The notes: generated by a model from the letters alone, not told the origin. DNA of 64,000 bases from Clostridia bacterium (GCA_024403735.1 JAKSRG010000003.1:112930-176929), one strand, 5' to 3'. Counted from the first letter of the stretch, positions 50,425-59,301 are shown. Numbers and translations: made by a program.

Positions 50425-51315
50425 TCACTTAATAGATGTCTTCTTGCTGATAAGAAGATTAATTATCGTAATCGTGAATACAATCGCGAACAATATGAGT
50501 GCCGCAGCTGATGCATAAGATGGATATCCACCTGAATCGCCGTAGAGCATATCGTATACATAACCTACGATTGTGTTCATTCCCGCTGAATTAAGGTCCG
50601 TACCAAAGATAGCTACTTCATCTGAATAAGCCTTGAACGCACCAATAAATCCAGTGATGATCAAATAGAAGATCATTGGCGAGATCATTGGCAAAGTAAT
50701 AGCTGTGAACTGTCTAAATCTTGATGTTCCATCAATTCTAGCTGCCTTGTAGTACACCTCATCAACAGATGCGAGCGCTGATGTCAAAATCAAAATCTTA
50801 AATGGCAATACTACCCAGATTGTGTAAAAGCACATTACGAACATCTTTGCCCAGTATGGACCCTCGATAAAGTCAATTGGCGCGATGCCCACGAGCTTCA
50901 AAAGAAGATTAATAAATCCCTCTGAATAAGGTGTCTTCTTGAACATAATCATGAATACGAGACCAACAGCCAAAGTGTTAGTTACATATGGAAGGAAGAA
51001 TAATGTCTGGAACAAATCCTTCAACTTCTTAATCGAATTAAGTCCAAGTGATATAAGTAGCGCGAGCGCTGTTGATAGTGGAACAGTAATGATTACAATG
51101 ATGAATGTATTCTTAATAGCCTGCAAGAAGTATGGATCATGGAGGACATAAGAATAGTTATATAGACCAACACCGTAAGAAATTCCAGAAGCTGAGTTAT
51201 AGCCCTGCTCCATTGAATATATAAGTACGTCGACGAGTGGATATACCATGAAGACTCCTAGGAAAACCAGAGCCGGCAACAAATATAGCCACGCCTTTAA
51301 GTTCTGCTTTCTCAT
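50425..51315 (-). CDS. Sugar ABC transporter permease, MalF type
   Basis: Partner permease of the CUT1 importer. Seen: N-terminal WLYLLPALVFLGVFMVYPL, about six membrane segments and the EAA loop DEVYYKAARIDGTSRFRQFT (about residue 195). Its start overlaps the ATPase gene stop by 4 bp (ATGA). Length 296 is typical. Confidence 0.93.
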   Translation of the reverse strand: MRKQNLKAWLYLLPALVFLGVFMVYPLVDVLIYSMEQGYNSASGISYGVGLYNYSYVLHDPYFLQAIKNTFIIVIITVPLSTALALLISLGLNSIKKLKDLFQTLFFLPYVTNTLAVGLVFMIMFKKTPYSEGFINLLLKLVGIAPIDFIEGPYWAKMFVMCFYTIWVVLPFKILILTSALASVDEVYYKAARIDGTSRFRQFTAITLPMISPMIFYLIITGFIGAFKAYSDEVAIFGTDLNSAGMNTIVGYVYDMLYGDSGGYPSYASAAALILFAIVFTITIINLLISKKTSIK

Positions 51316-52436
51316 ACAAGTCTCTCCTCAGTTTCCTTACTGAATACGAATACCTTCTTAGGGTTAAGGTTGAACTTAACAACCTTGCTATCAGCGTCGA
51401 TAGCGTTATCTGAGCTAACAATCGCTCTAAGTCTTCCCTCAGACTTCTCATGTCCGAATACTACGCTAGTATCTCTACCCATAACTTCGATAGCCTGAAG
51501 GTTAACTGTGAACACACCCTTCTTGCCGTCTAGTTCGCCCTTCTCATTAGGAACTAAGATGAAGCCTTCTGGTCTAATACCTACAGTTACTTCCTGGTCC
51601 TTTACACCCTTAACATAAGACTGACCCATTATCTCTTCGTCGCCGATATATAACTTACCGCCCTTTATGACTCCATCAAAAACATTAATCGGTGGGGTAC
51701 CTAGGAACTTCGCAACGAACAAATTCACAGGATTATCGTATACTTCCTGTGGCTTACCAATCTGGTTAATCTTACCAAGCTTCATTACTACGATCATATC
51801 TGAGATACTCATAGCCTCTTCCTGGTCATGAGTTACGAAGATTGTAGTGATCTTAGTAGTATTCTGAATTCTCTTAATCTCTTCACGTGTCTGAATTCTA
51901 AGTCTAGCATCGAGGTTAGATAGTGGCTCATCAAGAAGGAGTACTCTTGGCATCTTAACAAGAGCACGAGCGATAGCAACACGCTGCTGCTGACCACCAC
52001 TCATCTCGCTTGGCTTACGCTCCATGAGTTCCTCAATCTGAACAATCTTAGCAGCTTCGAGTGCCTTTTCTTCCATCTGCTGCTTAGTCATCTTCTCCTC
52101 GCCCTTGAGGTTCTGGAGTGGGAACATAATATTCTTCTTAACTGTTAAGTGAGGATAAAGTGCATAGGACTGGAAAACCATACCTACACCGCGGTTCTCT
52201 GCTGGTAGATCAGTAACATCATCTTCATCGAAGAAAATCTTTCCCTCAGTTGCTGTCTCAAGTCCACAAATAAGATTAAGTGCAGTACTCTTACCGCATC
52301 CTGATGGACCAAGAAGTCCAATAAGCTTACCGTCTGGAATCTCAAAAGTGAAATTATCAACGGCTACAACATCATCTTTAATCTTCTTATTACGATTAGG
52401 AAATCTCTTAGTTAACCCTTCAAATCTTATCTTCAT
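51312..52436 (-). CDS. Sugar ABC transporter ATPase, MalK/UgpC type
   Basis: ATP-hydrolysing subunit of a carbohydrate importer. Seen: Walker A LLGPSGCGKSTALNL (about residue 39), signature EMSGGQQQRVAIARALV, Walker B VLLLDEPLSNLD, the switch FVTHDQEEAMS, and a C-terminal TOBE/regulatory region (about residues 245-370). It is the first gene of ATPase-permease-permease-binding protein, four genes joined by 4-bp overlaps or short gaps. Often one MalK-type ATPase serves several importers, so it may also power the orphan binding protein at 1.3 kb. Confidence 0.93.
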   Translation of the reverse strand: MKIRFEGLTKRFPNRNKKIKDDVVAVDNFTFEIPDGKLIGLLGPSGCGKSTALNLICGLETATEGKIFFDEDDVTDLPAENRGVGMVFQSYALYPHLTVKKNIMFPLQNLKGEEKMTKQQMEEKALEAAKIVQIEELMERKPSEMSGGQQQRVAIARALVKMPRVLLLDEPLSNLDARLRIQTREEIKRIQNTTKITTIFVTHDQEEAMSISDMIVVMKLGKINQIGKPQEVYDNPVNLFVAKFLGTPPINVFDGVIKGGKLYIGDEEIMGQSYVKGVKDQEVTVGIRPEGFILVPNEKGELDGKKGVFTVNLQAIEVMGRDTSVVFGHEKSEGRLRAIVSSDNAIDADSKVVKFNLNPKKVFVFSKETEERLV

Positions 52437-52634
52437 AAAACCCTCCGCTCACTCAAAGCTATTAAACTACCAATAAAGTACCACAAATGACCATCCATAA
52501 CACTCGCATTTTGAATATAAAACTGTATAAAAAGTCATCTTATATTAATAAAGTACTATGATTCTTGTATAAACAAAAACTATCAATTACCGTATACTTC
52601 TACTCAAAAACAAACCAATTGAAAGGAATTGTAA

Positions 52635-53162
52635 ATGAGCAACATCACAAACAATCGCAAGAGATTAATTTTCCTAATTATCACAGCAATCTTTATTGCC
52701 CTCACATATGTATTCACAGCATTTGTAAATATCCGTCTCCCAATCATGGGTAACGGCGGACTTATCCACCTTGGTAACGTACCACTATTCATCGCAGCCA
52801 TCATCCTCGGTAAGAAGAGTGGCGCTGTTGTTGGTGCATTCGGAATGGGTCTATTTGACCTTCTCTCAGGATGGGTTACATGGGCTCCATTCACATTTGT
52901 TATCGTTGGACTTATGGGTTTCGTAGTAGGCCTTATCGCAGAAAAGAAGCGTACTCTCCCTGTATATGGTCTCGCATTTGCTGCTGCCCTTTTGATTAAG
53001 ATAGTTGGATATTATTTTGCTGAAGTTATATTATATAAGAACTTCATAGTTCCATTCGGCTCAATACCTGGCAACATTATCCAGGTAGTTACAGCAGCAG
53101 TAATCGTTATCCTTGCTATCAAGCCAATTGAACTCGCTATTAAGAAAGCAGGTATTTTGTAA
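52635..53162 (+). CDS. ECF transporter S component
   Basis: Substrate-binding membrane subunit (PF07155-type) of an energy-coupling-factor vitamin importer; the shared ATPases and T component lie elsewhere. Seen: about six membrane segments, with the family-like GLIHLGNVPLFIAAIILGKK (about residue 40) and GLFDLLSGWVTWAPFTFVIV (about 75). Length 175 is right. AAGGA lies 7 nt before the ATG. Its stop codon touches the start codon of the aminotransferase gene, so the two are translated together. The neighbour uses pyridoxal phosphate, which makes vitamin B6 an attractive but unproven substrate. No riboswitch-like leader was found. Confidence 0.85.
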   Translation: MSNITNNRKRLIFLIITAIFIALTYVFTAFVNIRLPIMGNGGLIHLGNVPLFIAAIILGKKSGAVVGAFGMGLFDLLSGWVTWAPFTFVIVGLMGFVVGLIAEKKRTLPVYGLAFAAALLIKIVGYYFAEVILYKNFIVPFGSIPGNIIQVVTAAVIVILAIKPIELAIKKAGIL

Positions 53163-54284
53163 ATGTATAACGTAGTAACTCCTGGCCCAACTAAGGTCAA
53201 AGAGAACGTATTTAAAGCTAGATCACTCGAGTGCACTAATCCTGATTTGGATGTAGAGTTCGTTGAACAGTACAAGAAGCTCTGCCTCAGAATTAGTAAA
53301 CTCCTTAACACTACTAATGAGACACTCATCCTCGGAGGCGAAGGTATCTTAGGTCTCGAGGCTGCATGTGCTTCACTTACAGAAGAAGGCGACCGTGTCC
53401 TCGTAATCGACAACGGTATCTTCGGCGCAGGCTTTGCTGACTTCGTATCAATGTATGGCGGAACTCCAGTCCTTTATACTAAGGATTATAATCAGACAAT
53501 CGACGTTAATGAATTGGCTTCTTTCCTCGAGAAGGATAGTAACTTCAAGTACGCTACACTCGTTCATGGCGACACACCATCAGGTATGCTTAACGACGCA
53601 GCTGCAATCTGTAAGCTACTTAAAAGCAAAGGCATTATGACTGTAGTAGATGCTGTTTCTACAATGTTCGGCGATAAGCTCGACGTATCTGATATCGATA
53701 TCCTCTGCGGCGGTTCCCAGAAAGTTATCTCAGCTCCTCCTGGCCTCACAATCAATGTATTGAGCGATGATGCCAAGGCAGCAATCAACGGTCGTAAGTC
53801 ACCTATCAAGGCCTTCTACGCTAACCTCAAGACATTCTTCAATTATTACGAAGAGAAGTGGTTCCCATATACAATGCCAATCTCTGATATCAATGGTCTC
53901 GACGTAGCTATCAGTAACCTAGAAAACGATCCTGATACTTACGCTAGACATGAGAAGGTTGCTAGTGCAGTACGAACAGCAATCACTGAGGCAGGCCTCG
54001 AGATTTATGTTAAGTCAGGCTTCGCTAATACAGTAACAGCGTTCGTAGTTCCATCTGAGACTACAGCCAAGGATATCCTTGATACATTAAAATCTGATCA
54101 CAACATCCTCATGGCTGGTTCCTTCGGCGTATTCGGTGGCAAGTTAATCCGCATCGGTCACATGGGAACAAACGCTAATAAGGACATAATCCTTGAAGTC
54201 ATGGACGCACTTGATAAGACGCTTACTAAGCTTGGTGTTCCGCTCAAGGCGAGCCTCAAGGAAGTATTCGATCAGAACTGCTAA
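53163..54284 (+). CDS. Class V PLP-dependent aminotransferase
   Basis: Fold-type I aminotransferase of the alanine-glyoxylate/serine-pyruvate and pyridoxamine-pyruvate transaminase group. Seen: N-terminal VTPGPTKVKENVF, LGGEGILGLEAACASL (about residue 55), the Asp that binds the cofactor ring in VDAVSTMFGDKLD (about 160-172), and the PLP Lys in CGGSQKVISAPPGLTIN (about 185-190). Length 373. It begins directly after the S-component stop codon, so it is tightly coupled with vitamin uptake. Pyridoxamine-pyruvate aminotransferase or a purine/glyoxylate role (PucG) are the alternatives; sequence alone does not decide. Confidence 0.85.
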   Translation: MYNVVTPGPTKVKENVFKARSLECTNPDLDVEFVEQYKKLCLRISKLLNTTNETLILGGEGILGLEAACASLTEEGDRVLVIDNGIFGAGFADFVSMYGGTPVLYTKDYNQTIDVNELASFLEKDSNFKYATLVHGDTPSGMLNDAAAICKLLKSKGIMTVVDAVSTMFGDKLDVSDIDILCGGSQKVISAPPGLTINVLSDDAKAAINGRKSPIKAFYANLKTFFNYYEEKWFPYTMPISDINGLDVAISNLENDPDTYARHEKVASAVRTAITEAGLEIYVKSGFANTVTAFVVPSETTAKDILDTLKSDHNILMAGSFGVFGGKLIRIGHMGTNANKDIILEVMDALDKTLTKLGVPLKASLKEVFDQNC

Positions 54285-54292
54285 GCAACAAT

Positions 54293-54330
54293 TAAGCTCC
54301 AGTTGACAATCAACTGGAGCTTATCTTTTA
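54293..54330 (+). terminator. Rho-independent terminator after aminotransferase
   Basis: Stem TAAGCTCCAGTTG/CAACTGGAGCTTA with a 5-nt loop, followed by TCTTTTA. Confidence 0.9.
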
Positions 54331-54855
54331 CCTAATATCTTCTAGTATCATCTGGAGCACTCTGCCCTCACGCATCGCCATAATCTTATCAAATAGGTCG
54401 CCGTGCTCATCAAAGTGCTTAACAAAATGCATATTCGCCTTAATGGCTTCCTCAATCCTCACGAACTCTAGTCTGAACCCATCCTCAGCTTCGTAGTCGT
54501 CTAGGTCTTGAGCGCCCTTCTTACCAGTCACATCACAGTAATAGTAGTAGTTGACCTGTTCGAAAACATACTCACCCTTACTAGCCTTTTGCCTTCTATT
54601 AACAATACCGAACTCCCTGATACTCTCAGGAATAACCTCAAGCCCAGCTTCTTCCCTTGTCTCACGGATTAACGCATCAACCGGCGTCTCATCAGCCTTA
54701 ATACCACCACCAGGGAACTTGAAATACCCCTTATTTGCGGCATAAACAAGAGCAATCCTATCGTTCTTGATAATGATTGCTCTAGCTGATGGTCTTTTAC
54801 GAACTTCTGCCTCAGGATTATAGTCCTTGAGGTCGATAGTAAATAACTCTCTCAT
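54328..54855 (-). CDS. NUDIX hydrolase
   Basis: Hydrolyses a nucleoside-diphosphate-linked substrate; specificity unknown. The NUDIX box is complete: GGIKADE, seven residues, then RETREEAGLEV (about residues 50-73). A C-terminal half of about 75 residues follows. Length 175. The convergent aminotransferase gene ends 43 bp away. Confidence 0.9.
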   Translation of the reverse strand: MRELFTIDLKDYNPEAEVRKRPSARAIIIKNDRIALVYAANKGYFKFPGGGIKADETPVDALIRETREEAGLEVIPESIREFGIVNRRQKASKGEYVFEQVNYYYYCDVTGKKGAQDLDDYEAEDGFRLEFVRIEEAIKANMHFVKHFDEHGDLFDKIMAMREGRVLQMILEDIR

Positions 54856-54881
54856 ATAAATTCCTATCCTAGGTTCAAGGA

Positions 54882-55244
54882 TCAGTTACCCTGCTGGTAA
54901 CCACCGATACCCCAATTCTCGAGTGGAATATCATTGAACACGATAAACACGTCAGATGGCTCAACACCTACTCTGTCATAGAGGTTAGCGCAGATGCACT
55001 GAATAGCAATCTGCTTCTGCTCCTTAGTTCTACCAGGGAACAATGTAGCCTCGATAATCATGAAGCCTGATGTCTTATCCTCTGGAAACTCGAAGTCCTC
55101 AGCAGGAACTTCAATAATTCTCTGAAGTCTGTCGTTATCGTCAATCTCAAAAGCATCCACAAATGCATCATGTACTGATGACATTACTGCCTTCTTGTAC
55201 TTGGAACTCTTACCTTCAACAATATATATCTTAACTAATGGCAT
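54882..55244 (-). CDS. Tautomerase family protein
   Basis: Small enzyme of the 4-oxalocrotonate tautomerase superfamily. The reading frame starts MPLVKIYIVEGKSS, so removal of the first Met would expose the catalytic Pro. Other features: EIDDNDRLQRIIEVPAEDF, IIEATLFPGRTKEQKQIAI and the closing NDIPLENWGIGGYQQGN. The 120-residue length fits the longer Tautomerase_2-type proteins that contain two beta-alpha-beta units. I use the ATG at 55244 since the Pro must be second; AAAGGGG lies 8 nt upstream. Substrate unknown. Confidence 0.88.
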   Translation of the reverse strand: MPLVKIYIVEGKSSKYKKAVMSSVHDAFVDAFEIDDNDRLQRIIEVPAEDFEFPEDKTSGFMIIEATLFPGRTKEQKQIAIQCICANLYDRVGVEPSDVFIVFNDIPLENWGIGGYQQGN

Positions 55245-55549
55245 AACTAATACCCCTTTCACAACCGAATAACGTTTTGCTCTAACTTATTTTACATCAA
55301 ACTTCCTCTCAATGTATGAACTTTTATCAAACAATCACGAGACTAGTTCATGAACCCTCCTCAACTCTATCCGTTCACAATTCATTCTACATTTTGATGA
55401 GAAATAGAACACTTATGGAATCAACCACTCAAAAAAGCCATTTCTCCACGGAGATTCACTTTCCGTTCTACATTTAAACTTCGAAACGAAAAAATATAGA
55501 ATCAGCGCCATCATGACCTCATACCCACCCAAGACATCCGAACTCCAAA
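55245..55549. other. Gene-free stretch with short inverted repeats
   Basis: No gene is supported. It holds an inverted repeat ATGAACT/AGTTCAT (55316-55322, 55345-55351; 22-nt loop), TTCTA/TAGAA (55385-55409) and a similar TTCTA...TAGAA pair near 55464-55500, in size and form like the units at 30.6-31.0 kb. Confidence 0.5.
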
Positions 55550-55583
55550 AGAAAAGAGGCAAGGCCCATAAGGAACCTTACCT
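55550..55583 (-). terminator. Rho-independent terminator after 55.6-kb lipoprotein gene
   Basis: Stem GAGGCAAGG/CCTTACCTC (one wobble) with TCTTTTCTTTT on the minus strand. Confidence 0.7.
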
Positions 55584-55613
55584 CCATTAATCTCAATCTG
55601 TCTATAAAACAAA

Positions 55614-56825
55614 TTATTCTTCAACCAACTCAGCAAGACCAAGTGCCAACAAGATTGAATCATCCCAACATGTTGAATCAGGTGTATCACATGCTGTGTA
55701 TAAATATGAATGTGGCATAATGAGCAAATCTGTACGGTTGTTGATAACCTCTACCATTGCATTACACATATACTCGTAGCAAGCCTCATCTGTTGAATAG
55801 TTATCAACATTCATACCGCTCTCGAGGAGCATATCGTATGCCTTATCACAAATATCGAAGAAGTCATAGTAAGTAACGCTTATTGTTACCTTCTCATAGT
55901 CTACTGGGATCATATTGCAGCTATTGCAATCATAAAAAGCTGCGATAACTGAATCCATCATAGCAATCTGATCATCTGTCAATGTATCGAACTCAAAGCC
56001 CATCATGCTAGCAAGAAGACCTGGGATACCATTAGCGCTTCTATAGAAGCCAACATACTCTTCAGGTGTCTCTTTAATGTAATCTGGGTTAATGAGTGAT
56101 GGATCATTCTCGAGTACAGCCTTCAATGTTGATGAGAGGTCATCGCAGAAATCATAATCAATAAAGTATGCACATGTGTACTCTGCTTCGAGGAGGTCCA
56201 TTCTCTCCTTGTTACCAGCATACTCGAGATGATAAACGTTGAAAGTTACTGATATATCATAACCATCATCGCCTTCAAATTCGAATGTATACTCATGCTC
56301 TGTCTTGCTCTTCTCATCAATTGTGAGGTTCTCGTCATCCATATCTACAGCCTCATTGAACTCATCAAAGTTACCATAGAAAGCTGCATCATCCATTGTA
56401 AGTCCACTTGGGATCATTACATCACCTGAAGCACTATAAAGCTTAAGGCTATCAACCATACAATCCTTAATTGGGAGTGCCTCATCAGAAATATTAGTCA
56501 TACCAACTTCAATGAGCTTATCATCCTTCTTAAGATTGTAGATATAATCGCTCTGCTCCCATGAAGCGAGCTCCTTATCTGCTGTAGTAGCATCCTTGAA
56601 CTCCCAACCATTATCGAGGAAACAATTAACCTCACATGGGAACTCATAAACTTCACCCTCAAGATAGAACTGTGTACAAGTCTTTGTTGATAATTCCTCT
56701 TCAACTTCCTTAACAGCCTTGTCTGACCACTTTTCCTTCTTAAGTATGTTCTTGTCACAACCAGTAGCTCCAACTACGCCAAGTAGCATAACTGTAGCGA
56801 GAACTGTACTAATTACCTTCTTCAT
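55614..56825 (-). CDS. Hypothetical lipoprotein
   Basis: Predicted surface lipoprotein of 403 residues; no family recognised. Seen: signal peptide with lipobox ATGC (about residue 23), a very acidic body rich in Asp, Glu and Tyr, with a beta-rich segment in the middle (YTFEFEGDDGYDISVTFNVY) and a helical C-terminal half containing many Asp/Ser/Tyr. No membrane segment apart from the signal. I start at the ATG at 56825 with GGAAAGGA upstream; an earlier ATG 21 bp away has no good site. A consensus promoter lies 45 bp upstream. Confidence 0.7.
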   Translation of the reverse strand: MKKVISTVLATVMLLGVVGATGCDKNILKKEKWSDKAVKEVEEELSTKTCTQFYLEGEVYEFPCEVNCFLDNGWEFKDATTADKELASWEQSDYIYNLKKDDKLIEVGMTNISDEALPIKDCMVDSLKLYSASGDVMIPSGLTMDDAAFYGNFDEFNEAVDMDDENLTIDEKSKTEHEYTFEFEGDDGYDISVTFNVYHLEYAGNKERMDLLEAEYTCAYFIDYDFCDDLSSTLKAVLENDPSLINPDYIKETPEEYVGFYRSANGIPGLLASMMGFEFDTLTDDQIAMMDSVIAAFYDCNSCNMIPVDYEKVTISVTYYDFFDICDKAYDMLLESGMNVDNYSTDEACYEYMCNAMVEVINNRTDLLIMPHSYLYTACDTPDSTCWDDSILLALGLAELVEE

Positions 56826-56869
56826 AATATCTTCCTTTCCTTTCATTAGTTCTTGAAAACAACACGAGA

Positions 56870-56898
56870 ATTATATAGATAATCTCCCTTAACTTCAA
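56870..56898 (-). promoter_or_regulatory. Sigma-A promoter of the 55.6-kb lipoprotein gene
   Basis: Minus strand TTGAAG (56893-56898), 17-nt spacer, TATAAT (56870-56875). Confidence 0.75.
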
Positions 56899-56974
56899 TT
56901 GACCTAAAATGCAAAATAAAACCCGCTATTCCCTAGTATTTAAACAATATGTCTAGTCAAAGCAAAACTTCAAA

Positions 56975-57003
56975 CAAAAAGGAGCCTCGTAAAGAGACTC
57001 CTT
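56975..57003 (-). terminator. Rho-independent terminator after SPKTSD protein gene
   Basis: Stem AAGGAGTCTC/GAGGCTCCTT with a 5-nt loop, followed by TTTG on the minus strand. Confidence 0.88.
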
Positions 57004-57037
57004 ATAAACTCAAATTAAATTCAAACCTAAAAACAAA

Positions 57038-57409
57038 TCACTTTTCAGAATTCATTTTCTTCTTTGATACGAATGATACAACTGTACCACCAAGAGCAAC
57101 TGTTACAAGACCTGGAACAACATATGAATCTGATGTCTTAGGTGATGAACTTCCGTCGCCGTTACCTGCACCAGCACCAGTGCCTACACCTGCACCACCA
57201 ACGCTACTTGTATCACCAACATTTGTTGAGCTTGAATCACTGCTATTATCAAAACCGTTAGAACCAGTACCATTTGCACCACTTCCGCTACCACCATCAA
57301 CATCTGTTGTTGGATCGTTAGCTGTTGGGCTACTTGGGCTAGCCATAACTACTGTACCAAGTGAGAAGCAAATTGCAACTGCTGCAATAAGTGTAACTAA
57401 CTTCTTCAT
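57038..57409 (-). CDS. Small Ser/Gly-rich surface protein with SPKTSD sorting-like motif
   Basis: Predicted cell-wall protein of 123 residues. Seen: signal peptide (KKLVTLIAAVAICFSLGTVV, cut near VMASP), a low-complexity middle of Ser, Gly, Asn, Asp and Thr, then a C-terminal signal: SPKTSD (about residues 88-93), a hydrophobic stretch (VVPGLVTVALGGTVVSFV) and a Lys-rich tail. That order (motif, hydrophobic span, positive tail) is a sortase sorting signal, and SPKT-type motifs are used by class B-like sortases of clostridia. A class B sortase is encoded about 1 kb upstream in the next operon, so this could be its substrate. The main body has no recognisable domain. Confidence 0.7.
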   Translation of the reverse strand: MKKLVTLIAAVAICFSLGTVVMASPSSPTANDPTTDVDGGSGSGANGTGSNGFDNSSDSSSTNVGDTSSVGGAGVGTGAGAGNGDGSSSPKTSDSYVVPGLVTVALGGTVVSFVSKKKMNSEK

Positions 57410-57450
57410 AATAACCTCCGCATAAATACACTAATACCTATTTCCTTGAG

Positions 57451-57479
57451 AGTTTACATAAAATGAGGCGAATAATCAA
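57451..57479 (-). promoter_or_regulatory. Candidate promoter of SPKTSD protein gene
   Basis: Minus strand TTGATT (57474-57479), 17-nt spacer, TAAACT (57451-57456). It lies between the LCP stop codon and the SPKTSD gene. Confidence 0.55.
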
Positions 57480-57486
57480 TATTCTT

Positions 57487-58449
57487 TTACTCATAAGGCA
57501 AATAGTAGGTAGAAATAATATAGTTTTTTAACGTTTCCTCATCTAATATGTATTCCTCATACATATCTGTATCAATCATCTCACCAGGTAGTAAGTCTAC
57601 CCTGCAATCTGAATATGTATAATCAGCTAGACTATTTAGTTCATCCACACTTAAATTAGTGATTATCACATCATCTAGATATGGAGAGATAATACTATAA
57701 ATATCAGTTGCACTTCTCTGACAAAGCTTATCCATAAGTGCTGTTATATAAAGGACCTGACGTTCCATTCTATCCTTAACAGAATTGAACTCCCATCTTC
57801 TATATCTAACAAACTTCTCTGCCATATCACCTTCAATATGAACAGTCGCACCACTAGTCATTGAAGGATCAATCTCAGTGTAATCACATGGCATCACAAT
57901 ATCTACGCCACCCAGATCATCATTAATCTGATTGATACCAGCCATATTCATTGTGAAGTAACCGCTAAGTGGCAGTTCATATAACATCTCACTTATTGTA
58001 TTACTAGATGCCCAGCAGCTCTGAGCTCCACCTGTACCATACGCATACTGTAATGTTACCTGAGCATTCTCAGTCCTAATAATCTGACCAGACTTATCGT
58101 AGATATCAATGTCTGTCATTGCATTACGATTAATCTGAAGGATACTTGCTTCCTTAGTCTCTTTATTAAGTGTAAGGATAAATATCGCATCTGACTGACC
58201 TGCGTGTGATGGCTCTGTGAACTTATCTAGTGTATCTGTTGTATCAATACCCAGGAACAGGATATTAACCAGATTACTATTGTAGATATACTTCTTACCA
58301 TCTACCTCGATGACTGAACCAATAGTCTGACCTTGTTCAGGATCTTCAACTACAGGAGCCTCCTTCTTCTTGCACGAAGTAGCTAGCCAACATACCGTCA
58401 TCACAAGTATCAGAAGTATAGATAATCTTTTAACTAATCTACTACTCAT
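57487..58449 (-). CDS. LytR-CpsA-Psr family protein with lipobox-like N-terminus
   Basis: LCP proteins attach polysaccharides or teichoic acids to peptidoglycan. Seen: NILFLGIDTTDTLD (about residue 62), SDAIFILTLN (about 86), an Arg-containing LQINRNAMTDI where the family usually has R-D, and FVRYRRWEFNSVKDRMERQ (about 218-238). The N-terminus is a hydrophobic stretch ending WLATSC, which reads as a lipobox, unlike the usual membrane anchor. Length 320. I start at 58449: GGGAGG precedes it and the ATG overlaps the sortase stop (ATGA). Last gene of the operon. Confidence 0.85.
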   Translation of the reverse strand: MSSRLVKRLSILLILVMTVCWLATSCKKKEAPVVEDPEQGQTIGSVIEVDGKKYIYNSNLVNILFLGIDTTDTLDKFTEPSHAGQSDAIFILTLNKETKEASILQINRNAMTDIDIYDKSGQIIRTENAQVTLQYAYGTGGAQSCWASSNTISEMLYELPLSGYFTMNMAGINQINDDLGGVDIVMPCDYTEIDPSMTSGATVHIEGDMAEKFVRYRRWEFNSVKDRMERQVLYITALMDKLCQRSATDIYSIISPYLDDVIITNLSVDELNSLADYTYSDCRVDLLPGEMIDTDMYEEYILDEETLKNYIISTYYLPYE

Positions 58450-59294
58450 GTGGCTTCCTCCCTTACTGCTACTATAAGGATACGAGCATCTGCTAAAGGA
58501 GTACAAGTTGATAGGATTAGGAAATTGTCTTCCTCTGAAGCTACAAATCCATCTTCAATCCATCCACTTCCAAATGTTCCATCATTGAAGTCTCTTACAA
58601 AATCTGTAAAATCACCTTGACCATCAACCAAGCCACTATACTTGTACATGACGTTACCGTTGGCTTTTACCAAAGTTCCAACAACTCTGTAGCGATATGA
58701 GTTATATGGCGTGTACATATAGATATACTGGTGATCGAATACATAGTCCTCATTGTCAATATAGAAGTCTATAGTTCCGAACATGCTCTCATCTCGCATA
58801 TTGTGGCCATAGATTACAGTTAATTTATCTTCTTTGAAGTTACTATTATAGCTATACTGTGAGAACAAATTACCTGCAGTTGAGTAATTACCTTCTAGGT
58901 CCTTACGTAAGTAATAGTTATTCTCATCAATATTACCTGTATGCTGTAATACTGGATAATCAATATTTGTACCAGGAATTCTGAGCCAAGCATATATATC
59001 TGAATTAGTATTCCATAGGACAAAGAAATCTACAGGACACTCGAGGCCAGGATCAACAATCTTAGTTACTTCTTCCCCTGTTACTTCATCAACTACGATA
59101 GTCTCATATGTCTCTGCTGGATAAGGAATAGTCTCATTAGTAGTCCCTACTTCCTTATCTATCAAGGCTTCTTCTCTTAGATTGTTCATGGAAGATTTGG
59201 AAATCTGAGCCATAATTAGGTAGATAGCTATTCCTATCAAAGCCAGAATAACTACTATAATTCCTACATAATAAGATATCTTCCACTTCTTCAT
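58446..59294 (-). CDS. Class B sortase
   Basis: Membrane-anchored transpeptidase that links proteins to the cell wall. Seen: N-terminal membrane segment (about residues 8-30), then AWLRIPGTNIDYPVLQ (about 103), catalytic His in VIYGHNMRDESMFG (about 163), Cys in LILSTCTP (about 263) and Arg in DARILIVAVRE (about 271). All three active residues are present. Length 282 fits class B. It sits in the polysaccharide operon, 8 bp after the phosphatase gene, and overlaps the LCP gene. The nearest candidate substrate is the SPKTSD protein. Confidence 0.92.
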   Translation of the reverse strand: MKKWKISYYVGIIVVILALIGIAIYLIMAQISKSSMNNLREEALIDKEVGTTNETIPYPAETYETIVVDEVTGEEVTKIVDPGLECPVDFFVLWNTNSDIYAWLRIPGTNIDYPVLQHTGNIDENNYYLRKDLEGNYSTAGNLFSQYSYNSNFKEDKLTVIYGHNMRDESMFGTIDFYIDNEDYVFDHQYIYMYTPYNSYRYRVVGTLVKANGNVMYKYSGLVDGQGDFTDFVRDFNDGTFGSGWIEDGFVASEEDNFLILSTCTPLADARILIVAVREEAT

Positions 59295-59301
59295 CTTACT
59301 A

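Noticed and set aside
52440..52634. Riboswitch upstream of the ECF S component
   Set aside because: No conserved box of the thiamine, riboswitch FMN, cobalamin, folate or preQ1 classes could be seen, and no terminator or anti-terminator pair.
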